Shown: positions 26,001 to 38,171, numbered from the stretch's first letter. The stretch: 64,000 bases of DNA from Whitmania pigra (GCA_021613335.1 JAJTWR010000338.1:129501-193500), one strand, 5' to 3'. The notes: generated by a model not told the origin, from the letters alone. Made by a program: numbers and translations.

Positions 26001-29000
26001 TATCTGGCATCATGCCCAGTTTTATCTCAAGGTCTCTGCAAAGCCACCATTTTTAAAGTGATCATGCTGATAAGGATGACCTAAAATTGATATCTTAGAC
26101 TTACTTGGCTTTGCTCTCTGCCTCCCTGGCCCTGAATTCAGCTGCATTAATAGTGAATAAAATTCATGATAACACCAACTTCAACAGGATAATAATGAAA
26201 ACGACGGTGATGGTTGCGAGGAAGACGATGATAATGATTGCGACGACGATTCTGACAATAACCATTTCGAGCATCCTCCTCTGCCTTCTTGGCTTCTTTC
26301 TCTGATCTGGCTCTGAACCTAGCAGAGGTGTACTTGTACGACCGGGGCTTGTAGAGAGTGTTGACGATGCGCTTCGTGCGCACCTTTTTGCCCTGAATGT
26401 AGACCCTCATGTGAGGATCGACGTACAAGATGGAAGCGTAAGAACGGAAGGACTTCCTTTCTGGTAGCAATCTGCATCGAATTATTCTGTCGACCATAAA
26501 TCGGTCGAGGGGTAAGTCTATTTAGACTACTTAGAGTTTGATAATTATTCTGCATGCGTGAGTAAAGTAACAGTCGAGTAATGTTAGTTGGTGGTAAAAA
26601 CTCTCGCCGAAGAAAATCTTTCGAACTCATAAAGGAGCCACGCCAAAGAGAAAAGGCATGACCACTAGGCCATCGACAGCCAGGATAGATGGTAGAATAG
26701 CAATATCTAGCAATTCAATGAAAGTTGTATTTTGATGAAACACATTTAAACAAGATTGTGATTTATGGTCAAAAATTATGGTCAACTCCATAGAAATGCT
26801 ATAAGGATAAGGCTACTTTCATTCAACATTTGTAACCTCACATGAACCTTAGCAATTAATTTGCAACACAAACTCTTTCATTATATTTCAATGCACATAT
26901 ATGCATTGACTAAACGACTTAGGAAGTAAGAATATAGTGTATTGCCAGCCATCGTGATGCAACATTCAAGTATCAATAATTAGAAAGACAGAAAGCGATG
27001 AAACTTACCCCTCATTGCTGTCGTCATCGGCCGAGCTGAGGAGTATGTCGTAAGGATCCGTCTTCACGTCCAATTCGGGCTCTCCGGTGTCCAGGAGTTT
27101 CAGATTGTAGACGATGACGAGAGTCCCTTGAGGACAATAGCAATTATTTCATTGTCAATGTAATTATGCCAATGGTCTGTTATCAGTATTATTTTGAGTT
27201 AATGCATAGTGGTATTATATTGGCAGTGAAACAGTTAAAGACATTTTCACGGCTACCTGATGCACCCTCTATCTTATCAAATTCCTTCATGAACTGGGCA
27301 TCCGTCCGGAACGGAGAATACTTCAGAATCAGCTCCATTTCCTGAACGTGCTGTCGACGAATCAAATGAATGGAAGTCAAGCGACCACTCGAAATCGAGA
27401 CGCATCGTCGCACTTAGCACCGAACGTCCTCCTACCTTCTCCCTTTCTCTGGGAGTCTTGGCCAGGGGTCGCTTTGTGTTGGCATCGAAGGATGGCATGG
27501 GTACGATGATCTGAGGAGAACAAAAGGTAAATAATTAATTAATTAATGCGAACAATAAGTACGGCATCCGGGCCACAAAACCACCAACCTCCTCCAACTG
27601 CTCCCTCTCGTGGAACGTCCTGGAGAGGAAGACGCATGTGAGGGCCGAGTCTTTCTTTGTGAACAGCATGAGGTCGTTGCCAATCCTCATGGAACCCCTG
27701 ATCAACATCGAGCAACATTGCTAAAGGAGCTAGGTTGTTCATGCAAATGACTAGCAAAGAGCTTTGTTTTGCCAAGGGCTAGGAGCCTAACATCTGCTGC
27801 CTCAATCTAAACTTTTGAAGTGCGTCCTCGATATCTCAATTTTACGTAGCTATCGTATCGATTAATTGATCGAGCAAATCATTTCACGTCTAGTTACATC
27901 AATGGAAACACTCGGCCGATTAATCAGCATCTTTTGCAAAAACAGGTGATATTTCATAAGAGCTTGAAGCTTGTAATTCAAATCAATGTTCATTAAAAAG
28001 TAATAATTGTAATGCCAATCAATTTAAAATTAATTTAGTAAAAGAATATTTAAAATATCACCGATGATAAGATACTGCATTAATTTTAGTCCAAAATTTC
28101 CATGTTGAAGAGAATGGTCGAAAAAAATACTAAAAAGTAAACACAACTAACGATTTCAGGCCGTTGCCATATTTGCCTATCATGTGCGAGTCGAGAGATT
28201 TCTTTGTGGATTTTCCGAAGGTGATAATGTCAGAGGCCTCCTCTGGAATAGTAATGAGTAGTAACATGTGTGGCCAAACAGTTTTTGTTCCTGCTTAGGG
28301 CGCTTATGCAATGTGTCGTGTTCGAAACCCAGCCTGAACGGCCATTGGGAAGGAGTGTCATATAAATGATTAACAAGAAGCACCTCCGATGCTGTATAAA
28401 TAAACTACATTTACATTTATACAGGATGACTGTGATACAATGATGACTTTGATGTTTATAATGATGATGATAATAATCACCTGGAGACATTCCCTGTCCA
28501 TCATCAAGAAAACAGAGCATGTATCCTCCTCGCAAGGTGGAGTCGGACACTGAAATTCAAAACGTTCGATTAGCTTTACCGACCGACAGAAACGTAGTCA
28601 ACATTTGATCTTATTTTGCTTTTTAAGCTGGAGGAAAATGTAATAGGGCAGTAATAAAAGTGATGATCCTGTCTATGATTTAATTTTTAATGTGAATTTA
28701 ACTTGTACCTGCTGAAACACATGGTAAAACAACATTGTCGTCAAAACATCAAAAAAGGCACTAACATTGTCCTAAATATCAAAAAGCGTAGAAATTAAAT
28801 GCTACAGTTGGGGAAATATTGAATGTGTCGTGTTCATTTCCTTAACCAAATCATCAAAAACATGACAGAACACGAACGGGCATCGACTCGGACATGACTC
28901 AGCTTATTTTAAGGATTGATCAGATTTTGAAACAAAAACTCACCGGAGTGAATGTTGATTTTTGTCGCGTAGGCATCCCTGAGACAGAATAATCGTTAAT

Positions 29001-30422
29001 AATTACGAGGCACAAACTAACAAAACTAATCGAGTGAACTAATTTCAAGTGATAACATCACAAACTCCAGGAAAATATTTGAATAATCGGCATAGAATTT
29101 TTATACCAGGTAGCAGTATAAAGCGATGCTTAATTATATCAGAAAGCGTGATTGACGAGAATTTGAGCACGTTCCAACGTTAACACCGTGATAAGTAGAC
29201 GATGCGATGCGAGACCATCAATGCGAAGTCTTCATGGCTTTGACTTTTATTGTCAGTTATGCTATTTTCATTACTAATTATTTAATTATTTAACTATTAT
29301 TGTCAGATGTAGTAATAATAATAATAATGCAAAGTTAAAATTTAAGCCTAAAATAAAGAAACATCTTGAACCTGGCATTGTCCAACAACTCAGCTAGAGC
29401 ACCAAAGAGAAATTCGTGTGTGGTCCTGTCAAAGCAATACGAGAATGGTTCATTGATTAATGCAAATTGTGAAACAAAAGTGAACTGTTCAACTCCCACT
29501 CCTATCCAATCGAATAACCATTTTGTTTGTGCATACTTTATGAGGTTATAAGGTTCTATAAATTAGTTTATTCAAATGCTAACTATTTTATCAGAATGCA
29601 CTTTATAAGAGAGTCACAAGATTTTAGCCATTAAAAATTGGCTATAATTCTTAATCCTATCATTTTTCCATCCATTTTAAAAGACAATAAATACCAAATT
29701 ATTAGACAATCCCAAATAACAGTGACAGAAGTAGCAACAAAAAGCACCAGAAATTAGAAAGTGGGAAAATTTCCTGACAAATTAAGTTATCACGACACGT
29801 TTATCTCTCTCAAGAACTGATCTGCGATTCCAAACAAAAGATTCCTTTTCTTCAAAAGAATGAAATGGTCAAGAGACCCATCTCAATGGCAGGCATTCAC
29901 TGATCATTTTAAACTATCTTAGTCATTTTTCATGACATTCCAATTCCATTTGACTTCAAATTTCTGCTTCTTCAAGCTCAATTTGTATTCATAATAAATT
30001 TTAGCTGTTAAATGGGTCCATTAGACTAAGAAATTTATATATAAGTTGATTGAAAGCAGCAAGTTATCAACAGCAAAATAAAATGCCAGCTTATACGTCC
30101 ATTGCACTCACACTCGATAATGACAAGTAATTATTTAAACTAAAAAGCAAGTGATATCTCTGAAACTAATAAAAACTAGAATTTGTTAAATTGGAAGTAC
30201 TTCAGTCTCCACTTAGTAGTTCTGAATTCTGTAAAATTACACCACTATAATTGCTTTATTATTGAATGATGATGAAAATTGATAATGATAATGCAAATGA
30301 AATAAAGATAAAAACTAAATTTGTTGATTAACAAATCCATGTTAAATTCTATGCAAATTAACTAACGAATTGGTATGCAGATAATCAAAGCTCAGTTGAG
30401 CCCTGCTCAGTCCTTTATACAT
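18319..30422 (-). CDS. MORC2: MORC family CW-type zinc finger ATPase (MORC2 homologue)
   Basis: Thirty-two exons, in order: 30367-30422, 29372-29425, 28944-28978, 28481-28549, 28152-28242, 27589-27697, 27436-27510, 27257-27341, 27009-27126, 26263-26471, 26105-26141, 25990-26035, 25824-25909, 25555-25695, 25272-25291, 24735-24869, 24438-24462, 23997-24100, 23753-23858, 23333-23426, 23203-23241, 22923-23036, 22689-22754, 22251-22442, 21112-21451, 20681-20903, 20412-20501, 20083-20125, 19530-19834, 19041-19173, 18752-18868, 18319-18429. Phases agree throughout, giving 1,155 residues (human 1,032). MORC2 is a nuclear ATPase that acts with the HUSH complex in chromatin silencing. The GHKL ATPase shows ELLDNARDA (about 30), FLDDGQGM (about 61) and [15 protein letters not shown] (about 94). 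A coiled-coil insert follows at about 285-357, then a CW finger with LCLKWR and [11 protein letters not shown] (about 500-530), an acidic/basic linker, a chromo-like region (about 890-935) and a C-terminal coil preceded by CLRYFLPP. Confidence 0.96.
19937..20041. repeat. (CAT)n/(ATG)n microsatellite in MORC2 intron
   Basis: About 100 bases of nearly pure CAT triplets with CAC interruptions. It lies in the MORC2 intron between exons 28 and 29, starting about 42 bases past the exon 28 donor. The long His- or Ile-rich frames through it are artefacts. Confidence 0.95.
23590..23700 (-). repeat. tRNA-like SINE, copy 3 (partial)
   Basis: Forward reading shows TAAGCGTAAGCATCAGGGGTCC, then CCAAGGGG, then CACAAGCTGCGAATGTGACACG. 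This is the same block order as copy 1. The head of the element is missing. It lies in the MORC2 intron next to the CW-finger exon (23753-23858). Confidence 0.5.
23880..23907. repeat. (ATC)n microsatellite
   Basis: About nine ATC triplets in a MORC2 intron, just upstream (in gene direction) of the CW-finger exon. Confidence 0.85.
24940..25100 (-). repeat. tRNA-like SINE, copy 4
   Basis: On the minus strand, TTGGCTCAACATTCAGAATG is followed by GTGTTCGAAAC, then GAGCTTGCACTGCCCC, then a tail of ATTTAC hexamers (ACATTTACATTTACATTTAC). The B-box-like GTTCGAAA and the GCTTGCAC block match the other copies. It lies in a MORC2 intron. Confidence 0.5.
28270..28430 (+). repeat. tRNA-like SINE, copy 5 (3' part)
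   Basis: GTGTCGTGTTCGAAACCCAG is nearly the copy 1 B-box block. It is followed by a diverged body and the tail ACTACATTTACATTTATAC, which shares the ATTTAC hexamer with copy 4. It lies in MORC2 intron 4 in the opposite orientation to the other copies. Confidence 0.5.
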
Positions 30423-31021
30423 TTGTGCCTTCGGGAACTCAGTTGTAAATAATATTCTGTAGTTGCTGTAAATGTAACAATTTTATCCGCTTGAGAGTAG
30501 TATTGGCTAGTGGACAAAGTGTGTGGTTTTTGGTCAGCAGTAAGGTTTCGTTTGTTGTCCAAAAATCGATATTAGTCGGCATAACCAAGAAACGAGTCTG
30601 AATTGCCTCTTTCGAATCATCAAATTATCAACTCTGCGTCGAAATGCAGACAATTCGAGGCTCCAAACAACAAGACTTTAATACTCTGATACGATAAGGG
30701 TACGACTTTTAAAAATTGATGAAATTGTTACAAAACAAGGCATGGCGTAGAAATGCTAGTGCTCTTAGTAATTTGCAAGAGTTTGCGCGAAATATATTTA
30801 ATGCTTATTTCTTTAGACTAAGCGGAGTATAATCATATTTGTTTTGCAAAATTAAATTTATCCTAAAAATAATCTATCTTTATATCATGTCCAAACAATG
30901 CGCATTATTTAATTTTATTATTTTTAGTTTAGATAGGCAATGGTTTTAGCATTACACCAATTTATAAAAAGACAGTAAAGTCCTCCTAGCGATAGTCAAA
31001 AAATTCAATGTACACAAAGTC
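30423..31021. promoter_or_regulatory. divergent intergenic promoter region, MORC2 / NDUFA2
   Basis: Only 599 bases separate the two start codons, which point away from each other, so both promoters must lie here or in 5' UTR introns. I see no clear TATA box. On the minus strand an acceptor-like TTTACAG lies about 45 bases before the MORC2 ATG, so a 5' UTR intron is possible. Confidence 0.5.
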
Positions 31022-31722
31022 ATGGCTGCTGGTAGGGCGCTCTTCAAATTCGGGGCCAATGTCAAAGAGTTTCGTGTGCATTTATGCCAGAAATCTGCAT
31101 CTAGCAAGGGCGTGAGGTAGAGACAGTAATATAGCATTGTGCGTAAACTTATTTTGTCCTTGTTGTATACGACAAAGCAACTTTTTAGGGAGTTTATTGA
31201 AAAGCACTATGTTGAGCTGAAGAAAAGTAATCCGAAGTTTCCTTTCCTGATCCGGGAATGCAGTGACGTTGAGCCAAAACTATGGGCAAGATACGGTAAT
31301 TCAATTTCTTTATATTATTTCATTGGATTAAGTCAGTCTAATCTATTAGTATTGATATGCTGATATGTACTGTAATCACTGTCTGCCTAAAATAAATGCA
31401 ATTAATTTTACCTGAGACTTTCCAGTGGCAATAATGTAATCTTAGTTATTTTGAGCAGAACATGGCTTTGCAGAGGAAATGCTGTTATTGTCCACAATAT
31501 TTTTTTTCTGCATGACAAATAACTATTAAATAATGACTACTTGAATGATGTTAAACTTACCTATAACTGTCTAGAGCTGGCTTTATAATCTTAAAATAAT
31601 AAACATAACAAAAGTATTTTACAAATTGAGGTTTTGGCAAGGAATCCCAAGTTTCCCTGACTGATTTCACTAGTGACCAAGTTTCTGAGGCGATACAAAA
31701 GTTGGCTCAAAAGTCATCATAA
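31022..31722 (+). CDS. NDUFA2: NADH:ubiquinone oxidoreductase subunit A2 (complex I B8)
   Basis: Three exons, 31022-31116, 31189-31295 and 31631-31722, give 97 residues; the human protein has 99. It is a small accessory subunit of mitochondrial complex I with a thioredoxin-like fold. Diagnostic stretches are [36 protein letters not shown] and [20 protein letters not shown]. Exon phases match (AG|G, then G|GT). The last exon was found by its [12 protein letters not shown] sequence; a shorter frame running on from exon 2 is intron read-through. An AATAAA lies about 90 bases after the stop. Confidence 0.95.
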
Positions 31723-32828
31723 CTTCAACTGAAAAATAATGGAACATTTTAAAAGGAGCCTAAGCCATGCTGGATGACTTTTGATGCTCATTTCATCACG
31801 GATTAGGTGCAAATAAAGTTTTCTCCAATGACTGGTTTATCACAGCCATGTTTTTATTGGTCACTTAAAATTCATAGAAAGAGAAGATGCTTTTGTAGGT
31901 TTCAATGTTTGACGGCTCAGTTTCTTAAAATATCTCAATTGTTACCTTAAACACAATATGGAATCTTCAGCCTATGTTATTTCTTTTCTCAAGCTAATGA
32001 TTAAAATTGGTTTGTTATTTTAGGTATGATTTTTATAAATTTAAATAAAGATCACAGCTGCCTGTTTCATACAAGTCTTGAAAAGCATGTGTCATGCAGA
32101 TTAGGACACCACCACAATGTTATTCAAATTTACGTTCCAGTATTTGACCTTCAGAGTTATTGCACTTCTTTGATGTGTAGAATTTCTGCATTTTAATGGG
32201 CCTTATTAGCAATGCATGACCAGATATTCTCACTTATTCTCGTTTGCCTGTTTACCATTAAATAAGTTGAAACCAAACTCCACATCAAAATTTAATTCAA
32301 TACTGGCAACATAAATTGCTTCACTGGATGTACAATACTATCAAAATCACCAAAACCTATCAGAAATAAAGCGTCAAACTTGATCTGGCATGAAATCAGA
32401 GCACAGATTAATGGTGAAATAGATCATATTTACTTGGCATGTTCATTGCATCAAAAGAGCTCGTGTAGCTAAAGCATAAACTGGAATGAAGTGATCCTTT
32501 AAATAAATTTTGTAATGACTTTCGATGACGATGAGCGGAAGCGACCATTCAAGCTTTTAGTCGGTTCAAGTCGTAAAAAAATGCTTACTTTAACGTCTAA
32601 CAAATATTCTGGATTTTTAAACCCTTTATGACCAGAAAGTTATGGACTACAACATATGAACATATACAATGAGCATTTCAAAACGCACGATTGACTACCG
32701 ACGCGGACGACACCCAGAGAAAATGATAATTTGAACAGATGATTCCCTAGAGGTAATAAATCGAACGAGGAATGTGCATCGGTGATGAAATTGTATTATG
32801 CTATTTCTTTTGTCCTTGCTTCGACGTA
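31723..32828. other. convergent 3' ends of NDUFA2 and the lectin gene
   Basis: About 1.1 kb of AT-rich sequence between two converging stop codons. Apart from the NDUFA2 polyadenylation signal I see no gene, RNA or recognisable repeat. Confidence 0.55.
31812..31817 (+). terminator. polyadenylation signal of NDUFA2
   Basis: AATAAA about 90 bases downstream of the NDUFA2 stop codon, with no closer candidate. Confidence 0.6.
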
Positions 32829-34540
32829 TCACACGTATTCAATTCTCCACTGCTGGTTGGTCTTCCCGTGGAAACGGTACGAGCAGAGATGAGCCCCGTC
32901 TTCTTCCGAGCCTCCGCGAATATCCAGACTCTCTTCGTCCCCGTTGATTATCTTGTCTTCCTCGACTCTCCACTGGTGGCGTTTGGAGTTGCTGTAGTCA
33001 GCGGTCTTCAGCTTCTTTCCATACTCTGCGGAATAAGATTGTAAAGCAAAAACATCCAGACTTTCAGATGAGCATGTTAGCTCTGAAATCCAATTTTTTA
33101 TTGATACTTTGTACTATGTAACGAAGTAAGAAAAGATGTGATACGGAGAATTGAGAGCTTGTATAACACAAAAATCAACTAATTAAATACATTGAAAAGA
33201 TTCACGTCGCAAGCTAACTCACTTTTACTATAAAAGACCATGTTGTTGAGTGACGATCGGATGTTTCCCAAAGAGTCGAGGTACCACAACTGGTTTGGCT
33301 GCTTCTCGTGACCTTTCTCCCACATGATGACGTGGGCCCCTTCATCTTCTGAACCCCTCTCAATGTCAACGACCTTGCCATTCAACTCGCTCACAATGTA
33401 GAATAGAGCAGGTCTGGAGATAACATACCAGATTAGTACCAAATTTTACTTTTCCATCAAAACATGGTGATAATAAAATTTTGTGAACACTCTGCTTACT
33501 GTATGAATATAAACACTGTTTAGCATGTAATCATTTGTAAAACTGAATGGCCTGATAACTTTCTTGGTACTAATGAAGAAGATGATTACTAAAATCAATG
33601 AAATAAATAAAAAAATTAGTTGACTGAGATATTATTTGACAACAACCAATGATTAACATGTCTTTCAATTAATTTATCAGTTAACCATTACATTATATGT
33701 AATATAATACCATTACATATAACACCAATACAGACCTCATGTGATCAGCACTTCCGCCCACTGGTTCAAAGTCCCAAAATTGAACATCCTTCTCATCAAA
33801 TTCATCAGAACCAATGGAAGCACCTGCACCTACAGCTTTATTAAATGTGTCTTTGCTCAACAATAATAAAGTCATGGCATGTTATCAATTCCTATGTTAA
33901 TAAGAAATATCTGCAAATTTTGTTCCTCCACTAACTTCCTTTTATTTCCAAAACCTTGTCATGATCATGAATATTCCTAATAGTGTCTTTATAGAACTGC
34001 CATTGTTGATTCTCATCTCCTGGTTTGAATGGATTTAGAACAACACTTCCACCTGTGTGTTACATATTGTATTCCAAGGATCTTACAAACAAACAAGCCT
34101 TATAAAGGAATAAAATGAAACTTGATCATTAAAAATCTAAGTTGATCAAAAATTACCATTTGTTCTTAACAACTTTTTTCCATTTTAAAATATTTATTCA
34201 AACCTTCCAAATCCAAGCAATAGTCATTCATTTTTGATCTGATGGTGCCAGTAGCTGGGTCGCTGTACCAAATTTGATTTTCATTTCCATGTTGTGGCCA
34301 AACAATTATTTTTGCTCCCTCTCTGGTGTTAGCACCACTGACATCCAGAGCAAGTCCACTTGACTTGTTCTTGATCAGGCAATATACAAACTGAAACATT
34401 TAAAATATAGACATGTTTGTGAATATTTATTCGTATTGTTTGTATTATTACACAGTAAAAATATTAAATAATTAGTTTAACATATTTACATCTATTTACA
34501 AATATGTCAGCTCCATCATAAAGGCATTCCTTACGTCCAT
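32829..34540 (-). CDS. ricin-B-type beta-trefoil lectin-like protein
   Basis: Exons 34535-34540, 34204-34390, 33936-34052, 33736-33829, 33223-33413 and 32829-33025 give about 263 residues with consistent phases. No catalytic domain, signal peptide or membrane segment is seen. The protein consists of beta-trefoil repeats with QxW-type motifs: NENQIWY, NQQWQF, VQFWDF, PNQLWYL, RHQWRV and NQQWRIEYV at the end. GLALDVSG and KVVDIERGSEDEGAHVIMW are typical carbohydrate-site strands. This suggests two trefoils and a cytosolic or nuclear sugar- or ligand-binding protein. The first coding exon is inferred: an ATG plus one codon directly before a gtaagg donor, in phase with the next exon. A different first exon is possible. 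It shares a divergent promoter region with ACOT13. Confidence 0.82.
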
Positions 34541-34865
34541 GATTTCTCGACGGATTGATTGACGAGTTCGCAAAATAAATCAAGCTGGAGTTTTGCTAAA
34601 AATCTATTAGAAAGACGTCGCACAGAATAACACACGCAGCAACCCCCGACAAAATTAGAATAATTGGCCTACAATGATCAGATGATGATTAAAACCAAAT
34701 TTTGTAACATGACGCGGTATTTGAAATAAATCACAACTGAAGGCAAATAATTACTAAAAATATAGTATCGACATAATTGATATTTTGTATTAACTTTTAA
34801 TCAAAAACTCCAAACATTGAGAACTTGATTTGTTGACCTTTACGCGAGCTTTCTTTTGCTCAGAA
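34541..34865. promoter_or_regulatory. divergent promoter region, lectin gene / ACOT13
   Basis: 325 bases separate the two inferred start codons, which face away from each other. The segment must contain or abut both promoters. No core element is obvious by eye. Confidence 0.45.
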
Positions 34866-35540
34866 ATGTCTAAATTGCAAATGGTAAAGCAGATGATCGG
34901 CACTCTGACCAAAGGCCCGGGCTTCGATATAACTATGAACAAGGTCTGAAAAATGTTTCTTTTTCATCTTCTCAAGGACCGAAATGGTTTATTACCAGAA
35001 GCTAACTAAATGTCAAGCTTCGATTTTTCAACAGACAACATTTTTGTTTTTGCTCAGTTGTCGGTAGTCGAAGCATCGGCTGGTAGATGTGTTTGCGAGT
35101 TAAAACTAGATGAAGAACACTTAAATAGAGGAGGATCCCTGCATGGAGGTCTAACAGCTACTCTGGTGGATACCGTCAGTACTGCCGCCCTTGTAACCAA
35201 TGACAACACGGGGCCTGGCGTAAGCGTAAACATCAACGTGTCGTAAGTTGGTTCTCTATAAATATTGTAGCGTAACTGTGGCATTTTGACCCTTATAATT
35301 GATACGTGTCATGAATTATTAAAATAAAACATGATCACATAAAACAAATTATTAAAATAACATGAGTTATTAAAATATTATCCCAGGTATCTTCGGTCAG
35401 CTCTTTCAGGAAGCGAGATCATCATTGATGCTTGCACAAAAAAGCTCGGAAAGAGATTAGCCTTCCTAGATGTGGAAATAAAGGACAAGGCCAGTGGTAA
35501 ACTGATTGCCACAGGAAGTCACACAAAATTTATCAGCTAG
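34866..35540 (+). CDS. ACOT13: acyl-CoA thioesterase 13 (Them2, hotdog fold)
   Basis: Exons 34866-34943, 35058-35242 and 35387-35540 join to 138 residues (human 140). The enzyme hydrolyses long- and medium-chain acyl-CoA to free fatty acid and CoA, at mitochondria and in cytosol. The hotdog signature GGSLHGGLTATLVDTVSTAA lies at about 51-70. Asn49 and Asp64 align with the human catalytic Asn50 and Asp65. GPGVSVNINVSYL and KLIATGSHTKFI follow as expected. The N-terminus MSKLQMVKQMIG is slightly shorter than in mammals. An AATAAA lies 190 bases after the stop. Confidence 0.95.
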
Positions 35541-36269
35541 AATATTCTTTTAAACATTTAAAATATTTGTTTGAAGTCATTTGACAAGAATGTGAGTTTT
35601 TATTGGGCAAAAAATTAATAACCAAATATAAGATCACAAAAATTATGGCCATTAAAGATTGGAATGTTGAAGATTGTTGGGACTTCAATAGTATATATAC
35701 TTGGATTTATTTTTACCATTAAATTTTACAATAAAGAAAGTGTAAAGACTGTTGTTATCAGCCACTTTCTAACAATCCAAAAAAGATAATTTGATTACAA
35801 ATCACCTGTTACAGACAGTTACTGTTAACTCAACTAATACCTCAAAAGATGCAAACAAAATTAAAGTATTAGATTCTGAAACTGCCCATTATAAAAATTC
35901 ATGCATGTATTAAAAAGTAAAGTTGAATAAAACTCAAATATACATTTGATATAAATATTATATTATTTTGTGGAATGTTAGTCAAGGTTTTAAATTTTGG
36001 TTTTTATGTTAAGATTATTTGAAAATGTAAATGTAATATTTACCATACTTAATGATTTTGAATATAATTGTAAATAATTGCTCAAATTTGTTACCATAAT
36101 TTAATTTTAAACCTAATTATCTGGTTTTTAATAATCGTTTAAATCCTTCAAAATGAAAGATAATGGCAATGATTCATGATTGTTACAAATCACAATGAAA
36201 TTATCATATGAAATAAAATGTATAAGCATAAAAACATCTTTTAAATGTGACAGACACAGACAAATAAGT
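35541..36269. other. convergent 3' ends of ACOT13 and the GT92 gene
   Basis: About 0.7 kb of very AT-rich sequence between converging stop codons, probably both 3' UTRs. Nothing else is recognised. Confidence 0.55.
35730..35735 (+). terminator. polyadenylation signal of ACOT13
   Basis: AATAAA about 190 bases after the ACOT13 stop codon. Confidence 0.5.
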
Positions 36270-38171
36270 TTAAACATTATCAGAGAACAGACTATCTATT
36301 TTTTTCGCTACTCTAGGTAAGTAACTGGGAACAAAATGGTGAAGTCTTGTGCATGATTTTGAGGAATTTTCCAGCTGCCCTCCATTCCATTGTCTATAAT
36401 GATGGAGTAGGCCTACGTGTTCTTTAACCGGAACCTGCCAGCTGGCTTGCGGAGTCACAAAGACGTGCACTTGGTGAACTGCAACTGTTTCTGCCAAATG
36501 GGTCCATACTATGTACTTTGATCTGATGTACCAGTTATACGATTCACTCTCACACCCTGTGACTAGCACTGAATTCATTTTGAGTCTTAAGATGGTTTCA
36601 ATGTCATCCTTTGTCAGGTTAGATCTCCTTTGAAGGCTGTACAATTTTGATTTGTCCGGGGTCCCGACAAGGTTGCTTTTCCACTGGAGGGGAAAAAAGT
36701 TGTTTCGGATGAGGAATGAACTCGGAAAGATCTCTGATGCGCCGACTTTCCCAACGAAAACAAGATCCGCTTCTGCCTCAGCTGTAGCGTGTCTGATCAT
36801 ATCAAACCATGTGTTGTGCATCTGAGGAACGATGAGCTCATCCAAGTCAGAGAAAACTACAAACTTGGATTTGAACATGTTCCTATAGAGACAGTCGTTC
36901 AATGAGACCAACTGGGCAAAGTAATGAATCTCCACCTCCACGGTCGGATCCAAAGGATTGGTGTCCACATTCACAGGAACATCCCATTCCAGCACTTCTA
37001 CCAATCCTTCTGATGAGTAACTTTTTAAGACTTTGGAGACGAGAGGACCAATCGAGTAATCGTAAAAGGTGAAGCGATCGGCTCCAAAGAGTTTATTTAT
37101 TTCCACCATCTCTACCAGCTGTGCAGCATTGTTGAACTCAAAGCTGAATGGTGTCACACAGACTGTGAAGTTATGAGTCATCTCTTGTCTGTGGTTCGCT
37201 ATGACTCTCATGAAATTACGCTGCCTCTTGCATTTGTGTATCGACAATGCTACGGCCACAGGTAAGTCTTTCCTTGCAAGTACGCACTGATAAATGGAGG
37301 CTGCATAGCTGGTAATGAATAAGAATCAGATTAGATATGTTTCTATCACTCGTGAACTATTCATATGAAGGGCTTAAAATTATCTACAAGCTTATAATCA
37401 CATTAAGCAACAAATTGATATCTGTTAGCATTTTATTAAATAATGGTGAGCATCATCCTAATAATAGCATTCTGATGGATGTAAACACACAGGTCAATAA
37501 ATTTAACAGCCATTAAGTTAAATAATAAAGAGGTTGATTTATGTTAATAAACATAAGTGTGATGGCTTAAAACTTTAGCCTCAATTGATCTCAACTTACA
37601 TTCTGCCATGGGTTTCTGGAATGACTTCATAGCCTGCACCCATAACGTCGGGCCTGTTCCGCCCCGCAAACCATACATAGCAATACTTCAGACCAGATTC
37701 ATGGTCAGCATCCAAAGTCACCCCACTTGACATTCCAAGGATTCTAACTGAAGGTGGATCCTGTCGAGGGTCGTAGTATGCAGAGTAAACATAAGTCTCA
37801 TTCTGTTTGCCATCATCTATGAACCTCCAGTGGTCCTTAACAATAAGTTGAGCGTCATCGGGCTTCCCAAGGTACTCATCACAAGCTATTAGTTCTGGTT
37901 CTTTATCATTCTTCACCGGAAATCTAAGCATTTCATCTAATCTGTAAAAATCTTTGGGAGCATAAGAAAACCTGGATCTATGAGACTTATTTGATCGAAA
38001 TTTTTGCGAGGCTCTGGTATGGTTATAACCATTAGAAATTTTAGGAGGAGCTGTCCTGGTGCACCAAAGACTGATTAGAAGGCCATTTATTGAAAGCAGC
38101 AAAAAGAGCATAGTCACTAGGAGTGCCACCCTATATCCCAATATAGAGCATTTCTTCCTTTTGGCCCACAT
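36270..38171 (-). CDS. glycosyltransferase family 92 (DUF23), type II membrane protein
   Basis: Two exons, 37600-38171 and 36270-37308, give 536 residues. A short basic N-terminus (MWAKRKKC) precedes one hydrophobic segment at about 13-35, giving the type II topology typical of Golgi glycosyltransferases. A Ser/Arg-rich stem follows. The GT92 domain in exon 2 includes NFTVCVTPFSFEFNNAAQLV, INKLFGADRFTFYDYS and a DxD-type metal-binding motif FSDLDELIVPQ at about 345. HYRQW lies near the C-terminus. GT92 enzymes such as nematode GALT-1 add beta-1,4-galactose to core fucose; the exact substrate here is unknown. The family is often multicopy in invertebrates, and only one copy is present in the window. 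Confidence 0.9.

Noticed and set aside
28300..28330. GTGTTCGAAACCC taken as a tRNA gene B box
   Set aside because: No complete tRNA cloverleaf can be drawn around it. It belongs to the tRNA-like SINE.
30952..31137. Minus-strand frame over NDUFA2 exon 1
   Set aside because: The plus strand encodes an unmistakable NDUFA2 exon there, so the minus frame is a shadow.
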